Position numbers and translations under genes: made by a program. The notes beneath the pieces are model-generated. The model ran no database searches. It had not been told where the DNA came from and saw nothing but the letters and a program-made list of their open reading frames with translations. DNA of 64,000 nucleotides from Myxococcus xanthus. GTDB lineage: Bacteria > Myxococcota > Myxococcia > Myxococcales > Myxococcaceae. This document shows positions 9,148 through 16,755 of this stretch, one piece after another; the stretch's first letter is position 1, and every line of letters begins with the position of its first letter. The stretch lies in contig NZ_FNOH01000008.1 in the NCBI RefSeq assembly GCF_900106535.1, positions 124,001-188,000 of the forward strand. Direction: 5' to 3'.

Positions 9148-9357
9148 GGGCTCTGCTCCTTCCCCCGGTATGACGGGCCCGTCCTCCAGCTTGTTCCAAC
9201 CGCGCGCCGTATTCCTCTCACGACGGTTCATTGCCCCACATTCCCCCCCGCCGGGCGTTCACCGATGGAAGCCTTCACACGTGGAGCGTGACGGATCGGA
9301 CGCTTCACCTGTCAGACCCCCTCTCTACCTTCATCGGCATGCGACTGGAGGTCGTCC

Positions 9358-9666
9358 ATGTTCGACAGTTGTGGAGGATGTGAGCGCCGCGGAGGCGCCG
9401 GTGAAGTGTTCGACTGGTGCGCCCACTGCGAGCTGTCCCTGTGCCCCCGCTGCATGGAGCGCGGCTGCTGCGACAATGAGCCCGCCGATTCCGGCCGCTC
9501 GGCGCCCCGGTGCCTGCCAGAGCCTCCCGAGGACGACGAGGCCACGGCACTTCCTGAGCACTTCGGCGGCCGGTGCTGCACCCGCGCCCGCGCCGTGGCC
9601 TGCTCCTGCGCCTTCCACTGGGTTTGCGCTCACCACGGCGATCAGCACATCGGCACGCATGACTGA
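9358..9666 (+). CDS. Cys/His-rich mini-protein, probable zinc-binding
   Basis: A 102-residue protein containing about 17 cysteines and several histidines. It has CxxC or CxxCxxxxxCxxC arrangements in the first 45 residues and a CSCAFHWVCAHHGDQH cluster at the C-terminus. There is no signal peptide, so the cysteines more likely hold zinc (ribbon or treble-clef knuckles) than disulfides. A GGAGG site lies about 8 nt before the ATG. It sits alone between a divergent LOG gene and the downstream TPR-like gene. The family is unknown. Confidence 0.7.
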   Translation: MFDSCGGCERRGGAGEVFDWCAHCELSLCPRCMERGCCDNEPADSGRSAPRCLPEPPEDDEATALPEHFGGRCCTRARAVACSCAFHWVCAHHGDQHIGTHD

Positions 9667-9857
9667 CGTTCCCGTTCTCCGCTGGGAACGGATCTCCAGG
9701 TGCTGGGCTCGACACATCCGGCTCCGCCCAGAAAGTGACGTTTCACCTGATATTTTCCGGGCAGGCTAGATTGCTCAGTTCCTGAGAGGGTGTGAAGATG
9801 CGCGTGAGACAGATGTCGTGTCTCACCCCCACCTTGCGCCCCTCCGAGGAGCCTCCC

Positions 9858-11696
9858 GTGAGTCCCCCCTTCGCGCGTCCCCGCGAGCTGGCTGTCACCG
9901 TGGAGACGTCGCTGCCCGCCGCGCTGCCCTCGCACGCCATCGAAGTAGACGTGGGGGTGGCCCTGCCTGTCGCGTTCGGTGGGCTGAGACAGGTCCTTCG
10001 CGCGTGTGAAGCCGCCGCGCCCCAGGTCGTCCACACCCTGTCCCGCGCCCATCCCTCCGAATGGAACCGGCTGTTTCCCGGCGCCATCGACGGCGTGCCG
10101 GACCTCGGTGACCTGGCGCTGACGCCCTCCGAGCGCCGCCTCCACCGCGAGTCGGAGCAGATGTTCTGGGTCCTCAACGTGGCCGCGAAGGCCATCGTGG
10201 AGACGCTGCGCGCCAGCGGCCGGCCCCTGGTGCTCCATGGCGCGGGCGAATGTGACCTGGTGAGCCTGCGCGCGGTGATGCGGGCGGCCGAGTGGAGCCG
10301 CTTGGAAGGGCTGCATGGCACCCTGTTGTTCACCGGGTGGAACGTGCGCCGGCCCCATGGCGCGGAGTCCTTCGAGTCCCGGCGGCAGGCCTACCTGGAT
10401 GCGCTGTGCGACCGGATGCGTGCGCCCCGCGTGCCGACGCCCGGTCCGGTGTCATCGCGCGCGCTGGAAGCGCCGGTGGACCTGGAGGGGCGCTATCTCC
10501 AGGTCGCCGTGGACGCGGCCCAGGCGCCCGAAACACGGGTGGCCGCCGCCATCCTCGCCATCCGGAGCTGCTTCTTCACCACCAACTACGAAGGCGCCAT
10601 GCTGGCCGCCGAGCAGGGGCTGTCGGTGCTGGCGGCGAACACGGACGCGGCGTTGGCGTCTCGCGTGGTCCAGGCCTGGGAGACGCTGGACACGGGCTTC
10701 GCCACGCCCGCCATCGAGATTGACCGCGCCAGCCTGGGTGACGTCGAGGAGCTGAAGGCCCTGTTCGCGCGCAGCATGGGCGTGGTCCATGTCTACACCG
10801 GCGCGCACGACGCGGCGATGGAGGCATTCGGGCGAGGGCTGGCGTGCCGGATTCCTCCTGAACTGGTGGCGCGGCTGCACATGTTCCGCGCGCTCACCCT
10901 GACGAAGCGCTTCGGACAGCTTCCCAACGCGCGGACGGAGGTGGCCGCGGGACTGGCCGCGCTGGAGCGCAGCACATCGCCGGACCGGGCGCTCCAGGAG
11001 GGCTGGCTGCGCAACGTCTGCGCGCTGACGTGGTTCCTGGAGCGCAAGCTGGACATGGCGTTGGTGGAGGAGAAGCAGGCCATGCGCTGCGTGGGGGACC
11101 TGCACGACGCCAGCGCCACGCACCTGAAAATCAACCTCATCTCCAACGCCAGCTATCTGCAGGAGACGGCGCGGCAGTTCGGCGATGCCATCTCCACGTG
11201 GCGCCGGTTCGAGAAGATCAGCGAGAGCTGGGGCGTGAACTTCGCCAAGCACCACCGCTACCGCCTGGCGGGGCTGGAGCTGGCCGCTGGCGAGCGTGAC
11301 GCGGCGGTGGCCCACTTCACCGAGGCGTTCGCCAACGCCGATGCGCTGGGTGACTCGTTCCACCGGCAGGTGATTGCCGCGGAGCTGGGACGCTTGTTCC
11401 TGGACGAGCAGCAGCCCGCTGTCGCCGTGGACTGGTTCGCTCGCGCGGAGGAGCATGCGCGCGCCATTGGGGACCCGCTGAAGACGGCGGAGAGCCTGGC
11501 TGGACAGGCCGTGGCGGCTGGACGCACGGACTGGTCAGAGGCGGTGCGGTGCGCGGAGGCGAGCACGACGTGGCCGAAGCAGACGGAGGCGCTGAAGGCC
11601 GCGCTCGCACAGGGAGATGCGAAGGCGGTCCACGAAGCGCTGCCTCGCGCCCGGACGAAGCTCAACCGCCCGTTCGACCCGGTGAACCTGTACTGA
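9858..11696 (+). CDS. TPR-like helical repeat protein of unknown function
   Basis: A protein of about 612 residues, from the GTG at 9858 with GAGGAG 6 nt upstream; an in-frame ATG at 9798 would add 20 residues of poorer codon usage. Residues 1-180 form a domain ending in an LVLHGAGECDLVSLRAVMR stretch that resembles an alpha/beta segment. From about residue 200 the protein is an array of amphipathic helix pairs with TPR-like spacing, such as EGAMLAAEQGL, DAAMEAFGRGL and FGDAISTWRRFEKI. TPR arrays mediate protein contacts, and nothing catalytic was recognised. It converges on the FAD oxidase gene, with a GC-rich hairpin between the two stops. Confidence 0.6.
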   Translation: MSPPFARPRELAVTVETSLPAALPSHAIEVDVGVALPVAFGGLRQVLRACEAAAPQVVHTLSRAHPSEWNRLFPGAIDGVPDLGDLALTPSERRLHRESEQMFWVLNVAAKAIVETLRASGRPLVLHGAGECDLVSLRAVMRAAEWSRLEGLHGTLLFTGWNVRRPHGAESFESRRQAYLDALCDRMRAPRVPTPGPVSSRALEAPVDLEGRYLQVAVDAAQAPETRVAAAILAIRSCFFTTNYEGAMLAAEQGLSVLAANTDAALASRVVQAWETLDTGFATPAIEIDRASLGDVEELKALFARSMGVVHVYTGAHDAAMEAFGRGLACRIPPELVARLHMFRALTLTKRFGQLPNARTEVAAGLAALERSTSPDRALQEGWLRNVCALTWFLERKLDMALVEEKQAMRCVGDLHDASATHLKINLISNASYLQETARQFGDAISTWRRFEKISESWGVNFAKHHRYRLAGLELAAGERDAAVAHFTEAFANADALGDSFHRQVIAAELGRLFLDEQQPAVAVDWFARAEEHARAIGDPLKTAESLAGQAVAAGRTDWSEAVRCAEASTTWPKQTEALKAALAQGDAKAVHEALPRARTKLNRPFDPVNLY

Positions 11697-11705
11697 CGTC
11701 CCGCT

Positions 11706-11739
11706 GGGGCGCGGGCGCCCTTCCCCGGGCGTGTGCCCC
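11706..11739. terminator. GC-rich hairpin between convergent genes
   Basis: GGGGCGCG at 11706-11713 can pair with TGTGCCCC at 11732-11739 (8 pairs, two of them G-U), just past the stop at 11696. There is no U-run, so intrinsic termination is only suggested by its position between convergent genes. Confidence 0.35.
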
Positions 11740-11780
11740 GCCGGCGCGCATCAGCGCATCCGTGAGCGCCGAGCACCTGC

Positions 11781-12890
11781 TCAGCGCGTTGCGAGCGGAG
11801 AACCGTCGGTGATACGCGCGGGCGAGAACGGCTCGGCGGCGGCGCAATGGCCGTGCGCCACGAGCTCCGCGAGCAAGGCACCGGTATGCGCACCGGTCAG
11901 GATGCCCTGGCCACCCAGCCCCGTGGCGACGTAGGTGCGCCGGGTGCCGGGATGACGGCCGATGTACGGGTGGCCATCCGGCGTCGCGGCCCGAAGCCCC
12001 GCCCATGCGCGGACGAACCGGGCGTCACGCAGTCGCGGCGCCAGCTTCGCGACGGTGGCACTGAGGTGCAGCAGGCCCGCGGGCGTCACCTGCTCCACGA
12101 AGCCCGCGTCCTCCTCCGTCGCCCCCACGACGATTTCGCCCGAGCGCCACGGCGCCAGGTACGAAGGCCCTGAGACGACGCGCGTCAGGTGCAATCCCGG
12201 CTGGTGCACCACCAGCATCTGCCCACGCAAGGGCTTCAACGGCAGCGAAGGCAACCCCTCCACGCCCGCCGACCAGGGCCCCGCGCACACGAGCAACTGG
12301 TCCGCCCGGAGCGTCTCCCCTTCCGTCTGGACCTCGACCCCCGTGGAGGATTCGGAAACGGAGCGCGCGGCCACGCCCAGCCGCAACCGCACGCCCACGT
12401 GGGCAGCGGCCTTCAGGAGCGCGTCGACGTAGCCATCCGTGTCCACGAGGTGGCCCTGGTCCGTCTCGAAGGCACCGAACAGCGGCGTACCTTCCAGCGC
12501 GGGCTCGAGCGACACCAGGCTCGCGGCGTCCCGCCAGGTGCCCAGTCCTTCCGCGTCCGCCACCGCTTTCGCCGCCAGCGCATCGCGCGCCTTCGCGTCC
12601 GCGACGACGCGGAGGATGCCGTTGCCTCGGCGAAGCTGGTCGCCACCCGGAAGCGAGGCCAGGTCCTCCGCCAACGTGCCGCGGCCTGCCCGGGCGAACG
12701 CCAGCATCACCGGGTCATCGAACAACCGCACGGACGGAATGGCGACTCCGGCGGCGGCGCGCGAGCCCCGGCCTCCCGGATCCACGGCGTCCAGCACCGT
12801 GACGCTCGCGCCCAAAGCAGAAAGCCGGCGCGCGGCCGAAAGGCCCACGACACCGGCTCCGAGAATCAAGATGTCGGCTCCAGGCTTCAT
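11781..12890 (-). CDS. FAD-dependent amine/glycine oxidase-like oxidoreductase (DAO family)
   Basis: A 369-residue DAO-superfamily flavoprotein. The N-terminus holds the dinucleotide-binding fingerprint ILGAGVVGLSAARRLS followed by an acidic end of strand 2 (VLDAVDPGG). A C-terminal GLRAATPDGHPYIG segment and a TGLGGQGILTGAHTG motif complete the FAD site, as in ThiO glycine oxidase and DadA. It probably oxidises an amine or amino acid to an imine. The ATG at 12890 lies 1 bp from the upstream GNAT-like gene, so the two are co-transcribed. It is the last gene of the long minus-strand run that contains the LanB-like genes, where amine oxidation could matter for peptide tailoring; that link is inference. 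Confidence 0.8.
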   Translation of the reverse strand: MKPGADILILGAGVVGLSAARRLSALGASVTVLDAVDPGGRGSRAAAGVAIPSVRLFDDPVMLAFARAGRGTLAEDLASLPGGDQLRRGNGILRVVADAKARDALAAKAVADAEGLGTWRDAASLVSLEPALEGTPLFGAFETDQGHLVDTDGYVDALLKAAAHVGVRLRLGVAARSVSESSTGVEVQTEGETLRADQLLVCAGPWSAGVEGLPSLPLKPLRGQMLVVHQPGLHLTRVVSGPSYLAPWRSGEIVVGATEEDAGFVEQVTPAGLLHLSATVAKLAPRLRDARFVRAWAGLRAATPDGHPYIGRHPGTRRTYVATGLGGQGILTGAHTGALLAELVAHGHCAAAEPFSPARITDGSPLATR

Positions 12891-12891
12891 T

Positions 12892-13272
12892 TCACCTGAG
12901 ACGCTTGGCGATGACGTGAAAGCCACCATCCACGTAGATGAAGCCGTGCCGCTCGGCGCGCTTCACCACCGCGTCCAACTGGGTGTAGCCCACCAGCACT
13001 TGGAACCCGAGCCTCGTGGACTCCTCACTGATGGCGGCCACCACGAGGTCAACGGCGGCGCTTCGCTCTTCCTTGGACAGCCCCGGCGCGGCCACCAGGG
13101 TTTCAATCATGGCCAGCGAGCTGTCGGTCCGGTAGAGAAACCCCGCCGCCTTGCCAGGAATGATGAAGCCCGTCTGAGGAAGCGTCTCTGGCGTGACGGC
13201 ATCGTTCCAGAACTGCAGCCACTCCTGCACTTGAGCGAAGTGCAGCTCTGGAACGTAGAGGATGGGCGTCAT
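12892..13272 (-). CDS. Small GNAT-like (acetyltransferase fold) protein
   Basis: A 126-residue protein whose later half reads like a short GNAT domain: an SLAMIETLVAAPG strand corresponding to beta 4, a helix LVVAAISEESTRLGF, a VLVGYTQLDAVVKRAERHGF segment and a final VDGGFHVIAKRL strand. The acetyl-CoA pyrophosphate loop (Q/RxxGxG/A) is not evident, so activity is uncertain. Phage-encoded GNAT-like proteins have this compact form. It is packed between the Gly/Ala-rich protein (12 bp upstream) and the FAD oxidase (1 bp downstream), which points to one transcript. Confidence 0.5.
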   Translation of the reverse strand: MTPILYVPELHFAQVQEWLQFWNDAVTPETLPQTGFIIPGKAAGFLYRTDSSLAMIETLVAAPGLSKEERSAAVDLVVAAISEESTRLGFQVLVGYTQLDAVVKRAERHGFIYVDGGFHVIAKRLR

Positions 13273-13284
13273 CCGGCGATGCTA

Positions 13285-13686
13285 TTACGAAACCAGGAAC
13301 TGCGACATGCGCTGCGCGGACAGCTCGGCCGCGTTCTTCATGCCCAGCTGGCTCAGGCCCGTCTTCGCCGTGTTCTTCAGCAGGTCGCCCACCACGTCGG
13401 TGACCTTGCTCTTGCCCGTGGCCAGATTCAGCGCGCCGCTCAGCAGGCTGTTGCCGCCCGCGCCGTCCATGAGGAACTTGCTGGCGAACTTGCCCACTGT
13501 GTTCTTCAAGGCGCCGCCACCCGGAATCAGGTCCGTCGCCGCGCCCATGAGCGCCTGGAGCGGGTTCTTGCCCTGGATGAGGCCGCTGGCGAAGCCCATC
13601 GCCGCGCCCAGCAGCGGGTTGACCGCAGACACGAACGGCTTGACGACGTTCAGCACCTTGCCAACGATTCCCTTGAGACCGCCCAT
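13285..13686 (-). CDS. Gly/Ala-rich amphipathic protein, 133 aa, unknown function
   Basis: The protein alternates glycine-rich turns with hydrophobic or amphipathic helices (GIVGKVLNVVKPFV, NPLLGAAMGFASGLI, LLSGALNLATGKSK), with many GxxxG and small-xxx-small spacings and net positive charge. There is no Cys, signal peptide or enzyme motif. The composition resembles pore-forming bacteriocins, holin-like proteins or self-assembling filaments more than an enzyme. A GGGGAA site lies about 7 nt before the ATG, and a perfect 9-bp hairpin lies just upstream of that site. Its place in the run after the LanB-like genes makes it a second candidate product of that locus. Confidence 0.55.
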   Translation of the reverse strand: MGGLKGIVGKVLNVVKPFVSAVNPLLGAAMGFASGLIQGKNPLQALMGAATDLIPGGGALKNTVGKFASKFLMDGAGGNSLLSGALNLATGKSKVTDVVGDLLKNTAKTGLSQLGMKNAAELSAQRMSQFLVS

Positions 13687-13704
13687 GGTAGTTCCCCTTG
13701 AGAG

Positions 13705-13725
13705 GATGGCTGCGGTGCAGCCATC
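13705..13725. promoter_or_regulatory. Perfect 9-bp inverted repeat in the leader of the Gly/Ala-rich gene
   Basis: GATGGCTGC at 13705-13713 and GCAGCCATC at 13717-13725 form a perfect stem with a 3-nt loop, ending 18 bp upstream of the ATG at 13686. It could be an mRNA hairpin near the ribosome site, an operator, or the terminator of the gene upstream. The surrounding 13690-13890 spacer is the most A/T-rich stretch in this part of the window. Confidence 0.45.
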
Positions 13726-13889
13726 AAGTGCGTCCGATGTGAGAATTGTCGGGAGACGGGCAGATTTGTTTCCCTGTTACCCGAAAAAACCGGACGCCAC
13801 CCAAAAGCCCATTTAAATTCAGGGACTTAGCGCAGAGACAAGGCACCGAGGATTCCGGGAAATGCTCCCCGGGCCGGGTCCACCGCCGA

Positions 13890-14351
13890 TCAATTCTTGT
13901 CGGTGGAAGGCTTCTTGCCCTCCGCGGCGTGCAGATCGCTGGCGGACGTCCCCTTGCGGCTCTCGGGAGCGCCCGTCTGCGCCGCGTCGGACGCGAGCGC
14001 CGACTTGAAGCGAGCGTCCGCGTCCTGGTCGCTGAAGCCGTCCCGCTGATGCGCCCGGCTGATGACGACGCGGCCGTCGACGATGTCCTGCAGGTGCCCC
14101 TGAAGCTCCTCGATGGTGGGCACGTTGGGGTCCTTGGCCTTCAGCTCCTCGTCGGGGACGATCTCGATCTGGGGTGGCTTCTCCGGGTTGAGGGCATAGT
14201 CGATGATTTTCTCGACGTACTCCTCGACGGGCACCTTGAGCAGACGGGCCTGCTCCTTCACGTCCGCGTCGGCCAGCAGCTCCGCGCGAACCTCCTCCAC
14301 CGGCCGCTTCAGCTTCTTGACGGGGGGAGCGACGACGTTTTCACCGGACAT
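13890..14351 (-). CDS. Cys-free acidic protein downstream of LanB-like genes; candidate modified substrate
   Basis: A 153-residue protein. Residues 1-95 are charged and helical (VEEVRAELLADADVKEQARLL, then a YVEKIIDYALN helix, then a Pro-rich acidic stretch). Residues 96-153 are predicted disordered and rich in Ser/Thr: S98, S107, S117, S121, T126, S131, T135, S136, S138, S149, T150. There is no cysteine at all. A GAGGAG site sits 8 nt before the ATG. It begins 106 bp after the second LanB-like gene on the same strand. A leader-plus-Ser/Thr-rich-tail layout would suit a substrate of a LanB-type enzyme, but it is larger than usual precursors and a structural or regulatory role is possible. No homologue was recognised. 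Confidence 0.5.
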   Translation of the reverse strand: MSGENVVAPPVKKLKRPVEEVRAELLADADVKEQARLLKVPVEEYVEKIIDYALNPEKPPQIEIVPDEELKAKDPNVPTIEELQGHLQDIVDGRVVISRAHQRDGFSDQDADARFKSALASDAAQTGAPESRKGTSASDLHAAEGKKPSTDKN

Positions 14352-14457
14352 TGACTGTCTCCTCAAAAGGACCCGAAATCCTGGCAAGGCGGGAAGCACC
14401 TCCAGGCCGGGGAAGGGACCATTCTGGTAACCGATGCGCCCCGGTTGTCAAAGGGCG

Positions 14458-16755
14458 TCAGGCCGGTACTTCGCTCCAGCGGGTGAACTGCATCCGCAGC
14501 TCGCAGGTGTAGCGGCCCCGCGCGTCCTTCAGCCAGAGCTGCTCCGGTGCCGGGTACATCTCCTCCACGGACAGGCGCTCCGCGTCCCGAGCCAGATGTG
14601 ACAGCAGGTCCACGGCGAAGGGGCTCGCGGTGTCGATGAGGTACGGCTTGCGCTCCTTCGAGCTGCGCATGAACACGAAGCGAGGCCACCCACCCGCGCG
14701 CCGCTCCCGCTGCACGGCGAGGAAGAGCTCGAAGCCCGCGGGCCTTCCCAGCCGCTCCGCCGCCAGGTTCCAGCGCTCGCGCTGGTACACCGCGCCACCC
14801 ACGCTGAGCCGCGGCAGGTGACTGCCCTGCGTCCGCAGCGGCGCGTGCAGCACCTGGGAATGCGCCAGCGCCGCGAACGGTGGATAGGACGAGAAATCAT
14901 CGAGCGGCAGGTACAGGCTCAGCCGCTCCCCCTGCCCGTCCACCAACACCGGGCCTTCACGCGTGGGAAGGACCTTCACGTCCCCCGGCGTCAGGGCCCC
15001 CTCGTCCACGTCCAGCACGTCCGACACCGAGTACACCAACCGCCGTCCCGGATAGACGTAGAAGCCCTTGTTGCGCCTGCGGATGGCCAGCCCCACGAGC
15101 CCCCGCGCCGCGGCGTCCTGTTCCAACCAACGCGAAGCCACCGAGGCGTACCGCTCCCGCTCGGGCTGGAACGCGCTCAGCCAGCTCCACAGCAGCAGGT
15201 GGTGGTGGACCCGCGCCAGCATCACCTCGAAGCCGCTTCCGTCCGGCTTCGCGGCGAGGCACACGTCCGGCAAGGCGTAGCGCCCGCCCGGCGTGGACGT
15301 GCCCAGGAAGTCCACGGGCAGCGTCCGCGCGCGGCCCTCCTCGGACTCCAGCATTACCGGCGGCACGGGCGAGAAGCGGCTGCCCGTGACGCCATCGGGC
15401 CGCAGCCGCACGGCGTAGTCCAGCAGGTCCATGGGGCCCGCATCCGGGCCCAGTGCGTCGCGGACCTGCTCCCGGAAGCCCTGTTGCACCTTCTCGCCAT
15501 AGGCGGCCGACAGCTCCAGCGCGCCCGTCAGCGCCGCCTCCAGCTCCGCGGTGAAGGCCGCGCCGAAGCGCAGCCGGAAAGGCGAGCTCGCCTCCTCGTA
15601 GAGGATGAGCCGGTCCGCGTAGACCTGTCCGTCACCTCGGCGCGCGGGCTTGCCCGTGACCTCCGTGAAGGCAGCCTCCAGGCGCGGCAGCAGCTCGCGC
15701 CGCTGGGCCAGGTCTCCACTTTCGAAGTCCGCCTTGAGACGCGCCAGGGTCTCAAACCGCTCCAGCCAGCGTGTGCGCGCCTCCAGGTCGGGGAGCGCCG
15801 CCACCGCGTCCCGCACGCTCTCGAATGTGCTGAAGTCGTTCGGCCGGAACGGCAGGCCCCAGAGCAACAACGCGGTCTTCACGAGCGGCAGCGCCTGGCG
15901 CTCGACGTCCACGACGGGAAGGCCAAGCACCCTGGCCGCCTCGGCGGGTGTGGGATGCTCGCGCAGCACGGAGAGCAGATGCTCCGCCTCGGGTGACAAG
16001 GCGACGTCCAGCTTCAGCGGCTCGCAGCGTGCGCGGCCCGGTGTCACCGTGAAGAGCGGATTGAGGCGCAGCGGCAGGTGCGGGCGCAGCGTGCGCTCCC
16101 GCCCCACCGCGCGAGCCAGCTCCGTCACCGCCCAGAAGGAGAAGAACGTGCGGCGGCGCGTGTTTCCGCTGGGCACCGTGCGCACGTCGTAGCCGTCCTC
16201 GGTGGTTCGCTCGCCGTAGGAAATGGGGCCGAAGAAGCTGGTTGTCTCGTTCTTCGCGCAGAAGCGCTGGAGGTAGGTGTAGACCTGCCGCTCCACCCGG
16301 CGTGCATCGGACGTGTCCGGCCGCTCCCCGCCGCGCAGGTAGCGCACCCAGACGTTGTCGAACATCGCCGGGCTGGAGAGGAACACGGCCTCCTGGATGG
16401 CGGGATCCGCGGCTCGCTCTCGCAGTTGCCGTCGCAGTGTCTTTCGTTCCGCGGTGTAACCCGCCTGAACGGACTCGCGACGCTCCTGGTAGCGAGCCCA
16501 TGCGTCCTGACACGAGGGCCCCAGCCGTGCGTCGATTCGGGGCTCCCGCCCCTGGGACAGCGCATCGAGGAGGGCTTGCGCGCCGGACGCGCCCTTCTCC
16601 GCGCGCACGGCGTCCACGAGCGCGTCCTCGGCCTCGAGCAAGCGGGCGACGTCATCCAGCACCGCCTGAGACATCCCCAGCGACTCCAGCCAGTCAAAGG
16701 GAAAGCCCGCGTGCCGCAGCACGAATACCTCGCCCAACGTCCAGGGCTCGCTCAT
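14458..16755 (-). CDS. LanB-like (lantibiotic dehydratase N-terminal domain) protein 2
   Basis: A 765-residue protein that resembles the glutamylation domain of LanB dehydratases. An early GFPFDWLESLG motif is followed by YLQRFCAKNETTSFFGPISYG near residue 160, corresponding to the LanB K/R-x-TPFG-x-F region, then an Arg-rich NTRRRTFFSFW segment and a C-terminal QLWLKDARGRYTCELRMQF strand pair. LanB proteins transfer glutamate from Glu-tRNA to Ser/Thr of a peptide; the PEARL subfamily adds other amino acids instead. No separate C-terminal elimination domain is visible. It is a clear paralogue of the gene at 18305-20632. Its ATG overlaps the stop of the middle gene as ATGA, indicating translational coupling. 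Confidence 0.65.
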   Translation of the reverse strand: MSEPWTLGEVFVLRHAGFPFDWLESLGMSQAVLDDVARLLEAEDALVDAVRAEKGASGAQALLDALSQGREPRIDARLGPSCQDAWARYQERRESVQAGYTAERKTLRRQLRERAADPAIQEAVFLSSPAMFDNVWVRYLRGGERPDTSDARRVERQVYTYLQRFCAKNETTSFFGPISYGERTTEDGYDVRTVPSGNTRRRTFFSFWAVTELARAVGRERTLRPHLPLRLNPLFTVTPGRARCEPLKLDVALSPEAEHLLSVLREHPTPAEAARVLGLPVVDVERQALPLVKTALLLWGLPFRPNDFSTFESVRDAVAALPDLEARTRWLERFETLARLKADFESGDLAQRRELLPRLEAAFTEVTGKPARRGDGQVYADRLILYEEASSPFRLRFGAAFTAELEAALTGALELSAAYGEKVQQGFREQVRDALGPDAGPMDLLDYAVRLRPDGVTGSRFSPVPPVMLESEEGRARTLPVDFLGTSTPGGRYALPDVCLAAKPDGSGFEVMLARVHHHLLLWSWLSAFQPERERYASVASRWLEQDAAARGLVGLAIRRRNKGFYVYPGRRLVYSVSDVLDVDEGALTPGDVKVLPTREGPVLVDGQGERLSLYLPLDDFSSYPPFAALAHSQVLHAPLRTQGSHLPRLSVGGAVYQRERWNLAAERLGRPAGFELFLAVQRERRAGGWPRFVFMRSSKERKPYLIDTASPFAVDLLSHLARDAERLSVEEMYPAPEQLWLKDARGRYTCELRMQFTRWSEVPA

